Below, one piece after another: positions 23,799 through 31,518 of a DNA stretch of 34,161 nucleotides. The notes below the pieces were generated by a model, which saw only the letters and a program-made list of their open reading frames with translations, did no database searches and was not told where the DNA came from. Numbering within the stretch: position 1 is the stretch's first letter; each line of letters starts with the position of its first letter. The DNA is taken from the NCBI GenBank assembly GCA_015064585.1, contig SVRY01000002.1:1-34161 (forward strand). The letters are read 5' to 3'. Origin of the DNA: Oscillospiraceae bacterium. GTDB taxonomy: Bacteria; Bacillota; Clostridia; Oscillospirales; CAG-272. The position numbers were made by a program, and so were the translations under genes.

Positions 23799-25427
23799 TT
23801 ATGACAGACCGCCAAGGGTGATCAAGACACGCTCTGTGATCTCATCCTGCATGACGATCGACTCAAAACGGGAAGAAGTCAGCATTTCCGAAGCTTCATA
23901 TCCCACTCTGAGCAAGGTTCCCTTGCCGCCCTCAAAGACGGAATCGTCAAAGGATACTTGTATGTTCTGATGATCGAAGTCGGCAAGCTCGGCGGCTGAC
24001 AGCTCTCTGCCGTATACAAAAATACATATTTCGGAATAAGCATTGCCGTTATCGCAGATCTCTTGCAGTCCGTCAAGCCAGCCCTGCAGATCCTCGGCAC
24101 TTCGCGGGATCACATTGCGGCTTCCTAACTGTATTTCGATCTGACCGTAAGGAAGTGTCAGATGGTTTTTTTCGTTTATAGCAAGTACCGGCGTGCCAAG
24201 GGAAAATACAAGCCCTTCGGCTCCCTGCTCCGAGGCGGCACTGCGAAGGAGCGCCCTATCCAAAGACTTAACATTCGTATACAGTACCCGCAGCAGTGTG
24301 CCGTTTTCGGTATATGACGCAAAGTCTATATCGGCGCTCTCCAGCGCGGTGAGCATATCCTTAGTAAGATGTTTGCCGATAACCTCTATTTGTATATCAG
24401 TATAAGCATCCCCGCCTGCGCACAGCGCTTGCAGGTTTGACAGTTCATCCGTAACATCCCCTTCATCCTTTGCGGCAAAGGAAATTTCTCCGTATCGGAA
24501 TGCCCAATTGCTGTAATCAAAAGCCATTACCGAAACGGCTTTTTCCTTGGAGGATTGAATGTCCTTGATAAGACGAATTTCAACGCTGTCAAAATGACGG
24601 GATAACAAAATATTACTTGTCAGAAGAGCTGCGTCAATATCCGAAATCAAGTCACTCTTTACACCAAGCACGGTGGCAGTCTTTCCCGCATGACCGTAGG
24701 ACAGTGTGCTGTAGCGGATGTTGCCCGCAAGGAAATCCTCGGATAACTCTATACCGTACAGATAAATACCAATACCGTCATAGGCAGTTCCCTTTGCGCA
24801 CAGCGCTTCCAAAACCGAAAGCCAGCTTTTAAGATCCTCACTATCATGTATCCGCACCGATTTACTGCCAAAACCAACACTCACCGTATAGTCGGGAAAG
24901 GTTTTGGCGTCATTTCCAAAAGGCGACAGCGCCGCGGCGCCCGGCAGGATCTCTATGCGGTCTATCCCCTCATGGGAAGCGGCGGTAAGGAGGACGGCGG
25001 GATCAAAGGATGCGAGCGTGGAATGGGCAATGACAGCTACCCCATAATCATTGTCAATATTCGACTGCGCAGAGCTTTCATAGGAAAGCCCCTGCGCCTT
25101 CAAATAGGAAGCAAGCGTGGGATCGGTATTGCCCTCACCGTACACCCTCAGAGAAACCGATCGGTAAGCGTTACCGTCTGCACAAACAGCATACATGGAA
25201 GAGACTCCCGCTTGGAGCTCCTTTATGTCACCGGGCACAAATACCCTATTACCGAAGAAAAAAGAGATCTTGGATAGGGGATCTACAGTTTGCAAAGACT
25301 CATTTGTACTGTCAGACCCAGTAGTATCGCCGTCGGGATCATGGGAGGTTACTGAGGAAAAATCGGCGCAGGAAACAAGCAAGAAAAGCGCCGAGAACAT
25401 TAAGAAAATACAAATGATACGTTTCAT
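23799..25427 (-). CDS. Lipoprotein with four copies of a ~110-residue repeat domain
   Basis: A 542-residue protein. The start MKRIICIFLMFSALFLLVSC is a lipoprotein signal with lipobox LVSC; the ATG is at 25425-25427 with a weak AAGG site. Four related units follow at about 53-165, 181-290, 299-412 and 429-530. Each has a beta-rich opening, the motif C-x2-G-x-A-Y (VCADGNAY, LCAKGTAY, LCAGGDAY, ICDNGNAY), then a [V/L]YG or VIG turn and a late LLRV/TVLGV strand. The same domain occurs twice in the 22084-22926 lipoprotein. The family was not recognised; an envelope binding or scaffold role is possible but unproven. It is monocistronic. Confidence 0.85.
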   Translation of the reverse strand: MKRIICIFLMFSALFLLVSCADFSSVTSHDPDGDTTGSDSTNESLQTVDPLSKISFFFGNRVFVPGDIKELQAGVSSMYAVCADGNAYRSVSLRVYGEGNTDPTLASYLKAQGLSYESSAQSNIDNDYGVAVIAHSTLASFDPAVLLTAASHEGIDRIEILPGAAALSPFGNDAKTFPDYTVSVGFGSKSVRIHDSEDLKSWLSVLEALCAKGTAYDGIGIYLYGIELSEDFLAGNIRYSTLSYGHAGKTATVLGVKSDLISDIDAALLTSNILLSRHFDSVEIRLIKDIQSSKEKAVSVMAFDYSNWAFRYGEISFAAKDEGDVTDELSNLQALCAGGDAYTDIQIEVIGKHLTKDMLTALESADIDFASYTENGTLLRVLYTNVKSLDRALLRSAASEQGAEGLVFSLGTPVLAINEKNHLTLPYGQIEIQLGSRNVIPRSAEDLQGWLDGLQEICDNGNAYSEICIFVYGRELSAAELADFDHQNIQVSFDDSVFEGGKGTLLRVGYEASEMLTSSRFESIVMQDEITERVLITLGGLS

Positions 25428-25452
25428 AACTACCTTACAAAATTCAGTTAAC

Positions 25453-25482
25453 ATTATACTACATTTTGCGTAGCGAATGTCA
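25453..25482 (-). promoter_or_regulatory. Promoter of the four-repeat lipoprotein
   Basis: TGACAT (25477-25482), 18-nt spacer, TATAAT (25453-25458) on the minus strand, about 25 nt before the start codon. Confidence 0.6.
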
Positions 25483-25509
25483 CCCGACAAAAAATATTTT
25501 TAAAAACTA

Positions 25510-25538
25510 TGGAAAAAATCAAAAATATGTGCTATACT
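25510..25538 (+). promoter_or_regulatory. Promoter of the small flavodoxin-like gene
   Basis: TGGAAA (25510-25515), 17-nt spacer, TATACT (25533-25538) with TGC before it (extended -10). Confidence 0.65.
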
Positions 25539-25575
25539 GGAATAAAACAACGTGTAATCGAAAGGACTAGTAATT

Positions 25576-25989
25576 ATGGCTATTAAGATGAAAATTTTGC
25601 ATTACCCTGAAAACGGCAAGATGACAACCTTTGCAAACGGACTTTCCGAAGTGTTTGATGTAAAGTCCGACAAAATTCCCCCTGCATACAACTGCGATAA
25701 GGATAGACTTCTCATTGCGGGCATTTCGACAGGAAAGACTTTCTCCGCTGATCTTTCCATGTTCCTGCGCGGACTTTCCAAGGATCGTGTTCAGAACGTA
25801 GCAATCTTTACAGATTCCAACGATGAAGTGATCGCGACAATGAAGTCCTACATCGAGGGTGCCGGTGCAAAAGTAGTTGATGTTAAGAAGGTTAAGGGAA
25901 GCTTCCTTCCTTTCCTCAAAGGCGTTAAGCCCGAAGAAATGGCAGATCTGAAGGCTTGGGCAAACGAAGTAATCGAAAACCTAAAGTAA
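25576..25989 (+). CDS. Small flavodoxin-like protein of unknown function
   Basis: A 137-residue cytosolic protein without signal peptide. The part LLIAGISTGKTFSADLSMFL, then NVAIFTDSND and SYIEGAGAKVVDVKKVKG, follows the strand-helix order of the later half of flavodoxins. The N-terminal phosphate-binding loop of a classical flavodoxin is not clear, so FMN binding is uncertain. Start ATG with AAAGGA 9 nt upstream. It has its own promoter and terminator. Confidence 0.7.
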   Translation: MAIKMKILHYPENGKMTTFANGLSEVFDVKSDKIPPAYNCDKDRLLIAGISTGKTFSADLSMFLRGLSKDRVQNVAIFTDSNDEVIATMKSYIEGAGAKVVDVKKVKGSFLPFLKGVKPEEMADLKAWANEVIENLK

Positions 25990-26021
25990 TAACCGCTGTT
26001 TCACATATAAAAATCCCCGCT

Positions 26022-26050
26022 TGCCCAACTTCTCATAAGGGAGTTGGGCA
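26022..26050 (+). terminator. Terminator after the flavodoxin-like gene
   Basis: TGCCCAACT (26022-26030) pairs with AGTTGGGCA (26042-26050), followed by GTTTTATT. It lies 33 nt past the stop codon. Confidence 0.8.
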
Positions 26051-26057
26051 GTTTTAT

Positions 26058-26220
26058 TCGCCTGCGGCGAGTTCTATTGCTTCGCAGCTATATTCTTGCT
26101 GCGGTGCAGCAGAGTGATATTTGCTTCGCAAGTTTCAGGGCGAATAAAATATCACGAAAGCCGCAGGCTTTCATATCACTCTGTTGCGAAGCAACAAGAA
26201 TATCACTCCGACGCCGTCGG
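26058..26220. repeat. Intergenic cluster of seven small palindromes with 3-nt loops
   Basis: The gap 25990-26367 has no gene. Within it lie TCGCC-TGC-GGCGA (26058-26070), TGC-TTC-GCA (26078-26086), TGCTGC-GGT-GCAGCA (26097-26111), TTGC-TTC-GCAA (26121-26131), GAAAGCC-GCA-GGCTTTC (26156-26172), TGTTGC-GAA-GCAACA (26182-26196) and CCGAC-GCC-GTCGG (26208-26220). AT-rich spacers with repeated ATATCAC(T) separate them. From 26221 to 26367 I see nothing definite. Confidence 0.75.
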
Positions 26221-26367
26221 AATATAACTTGACTGGTTGTTAGTCCTGCTGTACAATATGCACAAGGTACAAAAGATCTTATATCTAAACTTGAAATCGC
26301 TCAAAATTAGAAGCAGCCTTTTTGAGGGGATTATTTATGTATAGAAATCATTAGGTTTTCCCGCTTT

Positions 26368-27234
26368 TTATCTTTTCTTACCCACATAGAACAGCGCAAT
26401 GGTGCCGGGACCGGAATGGGAGCCAATCACCGCGCCCACGTTGGTAATATGCGCAAAGCGCACGCCGTGGTTTTGAAAAAGCATCTCTTCCAGCATTCTG
26501 GCATCCTCAATACAGTCGCCGTGGCTTGCAAATACGGTGCCGCCCGACGGAACTTCCGCTGTCTGCGCATACTGACGGACGATCTCTTCCAAAGAAGCCT
26601 TTCTGCCTCTGACCTTGGTGACTGATTGCAGCGTTCCCGCATCATCCATATGCAGTACCGGCTTGATGCCAAGTACGCCGCCCACCATAGCAGTCGCGGA
26701 GCTGATTCTGCCCCCGCGCTTGAGATAAACAAGGTCCGAAACGGTAAACCAGTGGCAGATCTTTAGTTTTATGTTTTCGGCAAATGCCGCCACCTCTTCA
26801 ATGCTCTTTCCGCTGTTCTTTTCATTGACGGCAAGATACAAAAGAAGACCGTAGCCCGCAGAAGCGCACAGCGTATCCACAGCGATCATTTTCCGTTCGG
26901 GATATTCATCCACCAGCTGCTCCATTGCCAGTCTGCCGGCATTATATGTACTACTCAGCCCCGAGGAGAAGCCAAGATACAAAACATCCTTTCCCTCTTT
27001 CAATTCCGTCTCAAAAGCGCGTCGGAAGGTTTCGGCATTGACAGCCGCCGTTTTAGCAACTACCCCTGCGCGCATTTTATCATAAAAAGCCTTGGGATGC
27101 AGATCATTATCCATATAGGTGTTGTTATCACCGCCGAAACGATAGCTCAGTTCTTGGTATTTTACGCCCCACTGCGCCAACTGTTCGGGAATAATATCGC
27201 ATGCCGAGTCACAATAGATGGTATAATCTTGCAT
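26368..27234 (-). CDS. DegV family protein (fatty-acid-binding fold)
   Basis: A 288-residue protein. Family members bind a fatty acid between two domains and, as FakB subunits, present it to a FakA kinase. Marks of the family: YTIYCDSACDIIPE at the N terminus, GFSSGLSSTYNAG, VDTLCASAGYGLL, LVYLKRGGRIS followed by GVLGIKPVL, and the late SHSGPGTIALFY. No fakA is in the window, so the FakB role is inference. Start at 27232-27234 with AGGAGG 6 nt upstream; an upstream TTG frame was rejected. Single gene. Confidence 0.92.
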   Translation of the reverse strand: MQDYTIYCDSACDIIPEQLAQWGVKYQELSYRFGGDNNTYMDNDLHPKAFYDKMRAGVVAKTAAVNAETFRRAFETELKEGKDVLYLGFSSGLSSTYNAGRLAMEQLVDEYPERKMIAVDTLCASAGYGLLLYLAVNEKNSGKSIEEVAAFAENIKLKICHWFTVSDLVYLKRGGRISSATAMVGGVLGIKPVLHMDDAGTLQSVTKVRGRKASLEEIVRQYAQTAEVPSGGTVFASHGDCIEDARMLEEMLFQNHGVRFAHITNVGAVIGSHSGPGTIALFYVGKKR

Positions 27235-27265
27235 TTTGTGCCTCCTCAAATTTCATTCTATGATC

Positions 27266-27294
27266 AGTATAACACACTTTTACTGTTTTTGCAA
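27266..27294 (-). promoter_or_regulatory. Promoter of the DegV gene
   Basis: TTGCAA (27289-27294), 17-nt spacer, TATACT (27266-27271) on the minus strand, about 30 nt before the start codon. Confidence 0.8.
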
Positions 27295-27331
27295 CAGAAA
27301 ATTTATAAGGTTTTTACAATACTCATTTTGC

Positions 27332-27371
27332 ATACAGAAAAGCCGAAGGCGCGCCTTCGGCTTTTCTGTAT
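27332..27371. terminator. Perfect 40-bp palindrome terminator
   Basis: The two 20-nt halves (27332-27351 and 27352-27371) are exact reverse complements, centred on GGCGCGCC, with A and T runs in the arms. It lies about 50 nt past the stop of the SanA-like gene and can work in both directions. Confidence 0.8.
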
Positions 27372-27419
27372 CATCGGTATAGGGGCTTTTCTTATTTATT
27401 TTTTTAAAAAGAAATCATG

Positions 27420-28079
27420 TCACCCTAGTGTAATCGTTTCGCCAAGATAGGTGGGTTTTGGTTCAAAAATGCAGTAGAAAAAATCTTTACAGCGGGCGAC
27501 AACTTCTCTTAGATCCCGCATAGTCTGGCCGTAATAGGTTCTGGGGTCAGCCTCGATACCCACAGCCTTAATTCCTCTGTCCTTTGCGATATACAGTGCG
27601 CGGTAGAGATGGTAGCCCTGGGTGACGATCACGATATTGTCCACTTCAAAGATGGCATCGGCACGATAGAGGCTTTCGTAGGTGGAAAAACCCGCGTGAT
27701 CTTTGTAAATGACCTCTTCGGGCACCCCCTTATCCATGAGATACTGTTTCATTACGCCCACCTCGTCATAGTCCTCTCGGCTGTTATCGCCGCTTACCAA
27801 AATGTAGTCAGAAACGCCCATTTCATATAAGGCATAGGCGGTATCCAATCTGTCGGCAAGCATATGGGAAGGCGTGCCGTTCTCCCGAACGCCGCAGCCC
27901 AGCACGTATATACAGTCATAGCCCTGTCCCACTTCGCCAAGGTCGAGGATCTGATCTTCGGTGCTTTTTTTGACATGGTGATCTATTGCCAATACCGCTG
28001 CGGCAAGGAGCAGACCAAGCAGGGCAAAAACGGCAAACAGGATCCAAAATACTTTCATTCGCTTAGACATTTTTTTCAT
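27420..28079 (-). CDS. SanA/YdcF-type DUF218 membrane protein
   Basis: About 219 residues. The N-terminal membrane helix (VFWILFAVFALLGLLLAAAV) is followed by a DUF218 domain: YVLGCGVRENGTPS, LADRLDTAYALY, YILVSGDNSREDYDE, then VIYKDHAGFSTYES and IVTQGYHLYRALYIA. Members of this fold (SanA, ElyC, YdcF) are linked to envelope processes; the substrate is unknown. The exact start is uncertain: ATGs at 28079, 28070 and 28058 are all possible and none has a strong ribosome site. It overlaps the end of the CCA-adding enzyme gene, so translation is probably coupled. Confidence 0.82.
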   Translation of the reverse strand: MKKMSKRMKVFWILFAVFALLGLLLAAAVLAIDHHVKKSTEDQILDLGEVGQGYDCIYVLGCGVRENGTPSHMLADRLDTAYALYEMGVSDYILVSGDNSREDYDEVGVMKQYLMDKGVPEEVIYKDHAGFSTYESLYRADAIFEVDNIVIVTQGYHLYRALYIAKDRGIKAVGIEADPRTYYGQTMRDLREVVARCKDFFYCIFEPKPTYLGETITLG

Positions 28080-29400
28080 AAAAACAATCACTGTACCTTT
28101 CTTTGGCGAAGCGCAAAAGCGCATCTTTTTCATTCTTGACCCTTTTTTCCAACACGTCCTCCGAAAGCGCGGAAAGCAAAAATCCAATGTTTTTGCCCTC
28201 TTTTGCTCCGTTTGCCATGAGATCTCTTCCGTTTAGAGACAGTTTGCTTCCGATCGCCTCGGCATTTGCATTTTGCGCCTCATGATACAGCGCCATGCAT
28301 CGGTCGTGCAGGTCATCACGGTAATATATAGGTGCCTGCCCACGGTTATCGGCGCGGCGAAGCGCCACCAGCAAGGGATAGTCTCTCTCCATCTTTCGCA
28401 TACGGCGCACCACCTGCGAAAGGGTCTCTTCTGCGGGACTGTCGTGGTGCTCAATGAGGCGCACTACCCTCTTTTTTGTTAAATTGTCCGCCTTTAGCGC
28501 ATCCAGCCTGGCTTCGGCAAGCGCCATGGAATGGCGGGCATGACCGTAAAAATGTCCGATCCCCTTTTCGTCAAGGGTGAAGGTTTCGGGTTTGCCGCAG
28601 TCGTGAAACAGTACGGCAAGGCGCAGTGTGAGATCGGGTTCTGCCGCATCCAGGGCGTGCAAGGTATGGGTGAGCACGTCATAAATATGATGGGGATTCT
28701 TTTGATCAAAGCCCTGCATGGGTAGTAGTTCCGGAATCACTGTGCCAAGGATGTCGGTATACATGGCTATGACGCGTCCCGCACCCTTTCCCACAAGCAG
28801 CTTTTTTATTTCCGTAAAAACACGCTCAGCACTGACATAGGACAGTAAATGCTTCCGTTCCCGCATGGCTGCCGCGGTTTCTGCCTCTATGGTAAAATCA
28901 AGGGCGGCAGCAAAGCGAAGCGCGCGCAAAATGCGAAGAGCATCTTCCTCAAAACGCTCTTTGGCATTCCCCACCGCGCGAATAATCTTATTTTCCATAT
29001 CGATCCTGCCGCCAAAGGGGTCAACGGGGGGATTTTCTCCATCCCAAGCGATGGCATTGACGGTAAAATCCCGTCTTTTCAGATCCTCTTGCAGTGAAAC
29101 GCCGAAACGAACCTTGGTTGGATGGCGGTGGTCGGTATAGCCGCTGTCAAAGCGGTAGGTAGTAATTTCAATGGGTTCACTATCTATCATAACAGTGATG
29201 GTGCCATGCTTGATGCCGATATCCAGGGTATGATAAGCGGCAAATACCCTTTGGATCTCATCGGGCAGAGCATTTGTGGTGATATCCACATCCGAGAAGG
29301 GGCGGTTCATAAGGCGGTCTCTGACGCATCCGCCCACGTAATAAGCTTGAAATCCCGCTTCTTTCAGCAGGCGAATGGGAATACGGTATGTTTCCTTCAC
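28063..29400 (-). CDS. cca: CCA-adding tRNA nucleotidyltransferase
   Basis: A 445-residue protein. It adds or repairs the CCA end of tRNAs. The class II nucleotidyltransferase core has YYVGGCVRDRLMNRPFSDVD (GG-x-VRD and the catalytic DVD), followed by RRDFTVNAIAW and FEEDALRILRALRFAA. An HD domain is present (VLFHDCGKP). I chose the GTG at 29398-29400 because GGAGGGG lies just upstream and the promoter fits; the frame reaching 29511 would pass through that promoter. It is the first gene of a two-gene operon with the DUF218 gene. Confidence 0.94.
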   Translation of the reverse strand: MKETYRIPIRLLKEAGFQAYYVGGCVRDRLMNRPFSDVDITTNALPDEIQRVFAAYHTLDIGIKHGTITVMIDSEPIEITTYRFDSGYTDHRHPTKVRFGVSLQEDLKRRDFTVNAIAWDGENPPVDPFGGRIDMENKIIRAVGNAKERFEEDALRILRALRFAAALDFTIEAETAAAMRERKHLLSYVSAERVFTEIKKLLVGKGAGRVIAMYTDILGTVIPELLPMQGFDQKNPHHIYDVLTHTLHALDAAEPDLTLRLAVLFHDCGKPETFTLDEKGIGHFYGHARHSMALAEARLDALKADNLTKKRVVRLIEHHDSPAEETLSQVVRRMRKMERDYPLLVALRRADNRGQAPIYYRDDLHDRCMALYHEAQNANAEAIGSKLSLNGRDLMANGAKEGKNIGFLLSALSEDVLEKRVKNEKDALLRFAKERYSDCFYEKNV

Positions 29401-29424
29401 GCTACCCCTCCTTTCGTTTTTTAC

Positions 29425-29453
29425 AGTATACCATTTCCGAAACACAAAGTCAA
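29425..29453 (-). promoter_or_regulatory. Promoter of the cca operon
   Basis: TTGACT (29448-29453), 17-nt spacer, TATACT (29425-29430) on the minus strand, about 25 nt before the GTG start. Confidence 0.85.
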
Positions 29454-29504
29454 TTCTCCCCGTGAAATTTACAATTGCGTCATAATTACAAAAGTCCCTT
29501 AATC

Positions 29505-29533
29505 TTGACAAAATGTCATATGTGTGCTATACT
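29505..29533 (+). promoter_or_regulatory. Promoter of the zinc-ribbon/DUF4190 operon
   Basis: Perfect TTGACA (29505-29510), 17-nt spacer, TATACT (29528-29533), with TGC before the -10. Confidence 0.9.
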
Positions 29534-29578
29534 GTTATTAGCCGGTCCCAAGCCATTTACATAAAAGGAGATTCCATC

Positions 29579-30223
29579 ATGATTTGTCCAAAATGCGGTA
29601 CGGAAAACAACGATCAACGCAGTTTTTGCTATAAATGCGGCGCCATGTTCCGTTCCTACCGTACCCCCGCCCCGACGGCACCTTCTGTCCCAACCCCTGC
29701 ACAAAACATAAATCAAACGGAAGGTCCCGCTCCTGTTGTTGACCAACAGCAGAGCAATGCGCCGACAGTACCGCCATGTGCACCTGCTCCTGCACCCGAC
29801 ACAAATACTTCTCCCGCTGTGCCCACAGTTCCCCCCATTCCCACGGCACAGCCAGTTCCCACAGCACCTCACGTTCCCACAGCACAGCCCCCTTATAATA
29901 CCTACGGATATCCCGCTTATCAAATTGTGCAAAAGCCGAAAGTTCCCGTTCCCGGCAATGGTCTTGGCATTGCATCCATGATCCTTGGCATTTTGAGCCT
30001 TGTCATGTGCTGTCTTTATTTCTTGTCAATTCCTCTTGCCATTGTGGGCCTGGTACTGGGATGTGTTTCGTACAGCAAAGCAAAAAAAGCGGGGGCATCC
30101 AACGGCATGGCAATTGCCGGTATCATTTGCAGCTGTATTTCGCTGGTATTCTGGCTGATCGTTCTGTTTGTTGCCATTGCCACCTATGCCTATGAGTTTG
30201 CCCCGGGCGGAAAATCCTTCTGA
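29579..30223 (+). CDS. Zinc-ribbon, proline-rich, DUF4190 membrane protein
   Basis: A 214-residue protein. N-terminal zinc ribbon MICPKCGTENNDQRSFCYKC (C-x2-C ... C-x2-C), then a long Pro/Ala/Thr/Val-rich linker (about 28-110). A DUF4190 membrane domain with two hydrophobic helices follows: GLGIASMILGILSLVMCC and GMAIAGIICSCISLVFWL. The ATG at 29579 has AAAGGAG upstream; a longer frame from 29513 overlaps the promoter. The linker is unusually repetitive (VPTAQP-type units). The function is unknown. It overlaps the next gene by one base (TGATG). Confidence 0.85.
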   Translation: MICPKCGTENNDQRSFCYKCGAMFRSYRTPAPTAPSVPTPAQNINQTEGPAPVVDQQQSNAPTVPPCAPAPAPDTNTSPAVPTVPPIPTAQPVPTAPHVPTAQPPYNTYGYPAYQIVQKPKVPVPGNGLGIASMILGILSLVMCCLYFLSIPLAIVGLVLGCVSYSKAKKAGASNGMAIAGIICSCISLVFWLIVLFVAIATYAYEFAPGGKSF

Positions 30224-30621
30224 TGAAAGGACGTTTTTCTTCGAATAAACGATGCGCCATCCTGATTTTGGATGGCGCACTGCTCCTTTTTTGCCTTCTT
30301 GTCCCCTTTTTGACCGACTTTATGCGCTCCTATCTGCCTTCCTGCCTGCTTGCCGCCTACCGACTTCCCTGTCCTTCCTGCGGCGGTACACGCTGTGTGG
30401 AAAGCTTTTTCGCGCTTGACTTTGTTTCTTCGTTTTTGTACCATCCCTATATTTTTTGCATGATACTTTACGGTATTGCGGTTGTTCTTATGCTCAATCT
30501 GTACTGTCTTTGGGATCTGAATTTTGCCAAAAAAGCCTTGCGATATATGTGCCACTACAAAACGATCATCATTCTTGCCGCAGGCTATATGCTTTTTGGC
30601 ATTCTGCGCTATTTCGTATAA
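30223..30621 (+). CDS. DUF2752 membrane protein
   Basis: A 132-residue protein with hydrophobic helices at about 11-32, 70-95 and 110-130. The short motif LPCPSCGGTRCVESFF, between the first two helices, is the hallmark of DUF2752 (CP.CG.TR). The function is unknown. Its ATG overlaps the stop of the upstream DUF4190 gene, so the two are co-translated; these families often neighbour each other. Confidence 0.88.
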   Translation: MKGRFSSNKRCAILILDGALLLFCLLVPFLTDFMRSYLPSCLLAAYRLPCPSCGGTRCVESFFALDFVSSFLYHPYIFCMILYGIAVVLMLNLYCLWDLNFAKKALRYMCHYKTIIILAAGYMLFGILRYFV

Positions 30622-30635
30622 GACTATCAAACGCG

Positions 30636-30656
30636 CGGCAGAGTCTGACTCTGCCG
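30636..30656 (+). terminator. Terminator after the DUF2752 gene
   Basis: CGGCAGAGTC (30636-30645) and GACTCTGCCG (30647-30656) form a strong stem, followed by TTCTTTTTT. Confidence 0.9.
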
Positions 30657-30788
30657 TTCTTTTTTAGTGTGAAGTTGATTCGATATGAAATGACTGCTTT
30701 GCAGCGGAATACGGAAATTTCACATCGGTTTCGTTTCGGAACCGTGATTATATAAATATATAAATATGTACAGAATTTATAAAAAGCC

Positions 30789-30817
30789 TTGCAATTTACC
30801 TTAAGATATGATATAAT
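30789..30817 (+). promoter_or_regulatory. Promoter of the ATP synthase operon
   Basis: TTGCAA (30789-30794), 17-nt spacer, perfect TATAAT (30812-30817), about 33 nt before atpZ. Confidence 0.85.
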
Positions 30818-30850
30818 GATCTTTGGTATGAAATTTCGGGAGGGGTTTTG

Positions 30851-31123
30851 ATGCACAAAAAAATCTTTCATTTTGCCTATGTCATGACCTTTCTTTCCCA
30901 AACTGTTTTTTCCTTTGCCTGCCCCTTTGGCATATGGTGGCTGATCGGCTATTTGCTCCATAACAAAGCGGGGCTTGGGAAATGGTCGCTTGCGCTGTGT
31001 GTTGTCATCGGCGCACTGCTTGGCGTTTACAGTATGTTTCACTATATCATTACTACCGTGGACTGGGCTGCCAAAGAGGACAAGTCGGGTACTGCGGAAA
31101 TTAAAAAGGAAAATCAAAAATGA
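30851..31123 (+). CDS. AtpZ-like ATP synthase accessory membrane protein
   Basis: A 90-residue protein with two hydrophobic segments (about 10-38 and 46-70), the topology of AtpZ/AtpI-type accessory proteins linked to c-ring assembly or Mg2+ handling. Assignment rests mainly on its place as the first gene of the atp operon. The ATG at 30851 has GGAGGGG 5-6 nt upstream; an upstream TTG was rejected. It overlaps atpI by 4 nt (ATGA). Confidence 0.7.
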   Translation: MHKKIFHFAYVMTFLSQTVFSFACPFGIWWLIGYLLHNKAGLGKWSLALCVVIGALLGVYSMFHYIITTVDWAAKEDKSGTAEIKKENQK

Positions 31124-31518
31124 ACCAAAAAAATCCCGTACTGCAGGAATCCCTTCGGGTCGCCGTTTTCACTTTCGTGATGCTTTGCATCATGTACGGC
31201 ATTTTTGCCCTTAGCGGATATTTTTCGGTAAAAGTACTTTACAGCGGTTTTACCGGATGGTTTTTAAATGTTGCCAACTTCTTTTTCATGTGCGTTGCCA
31301 TTGTAAACCACACTGATGAGACCGAAAATTCCCCCCAAAGCGCCGCCGCCAAAATACGCGGTTCTTATATGATCCGCTCGCTGGTACTGCTGGTACTGCT
31401 GTTCTTTCTTTTAAAGAGCGGTCATTTCCAACCCATTGCGACGCTTGTCCCCCTGCTCTTCATCCGCCCTGCCGTAATGCTTGACAATTTCTTTTCAAAA
31501 ACAGGTAAATCAAAATGA
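31120..31518 (+). CDS. atpI: ATP synthase subunit I
   Basis: A 132-residue protein with four predicted membrane helices (about 13-33, 42-61, 84-102, 107-121), matching the small hydrophobic AtpI protein that precedes atpB in many operons and helps c-ring assembly. Sequence conservation in this family is low, so position is part of the evidence. It overlaps atpZ and atpB by 4 nt each, giving strong coupling. Confidence 0.75.
   Translation: MNQKNPVLQESLRVAVFTFVMLCIMYGIFALSGYFSVKVLYSGFTGWFLNVANFFFMCVAIVNHTDETENSPQSAAAKIRGSYMIRSLVLLVLLFFLLKSGHFQPIATLVPLLFIRPAVMLDNFFSKTGKSK

Noticed and set aside
26058-26220. Insertion sequence remnant with transposase
   Set aside because: No transposase-like frame and no long terminal inverted repeats; only short unrelated palindromes.
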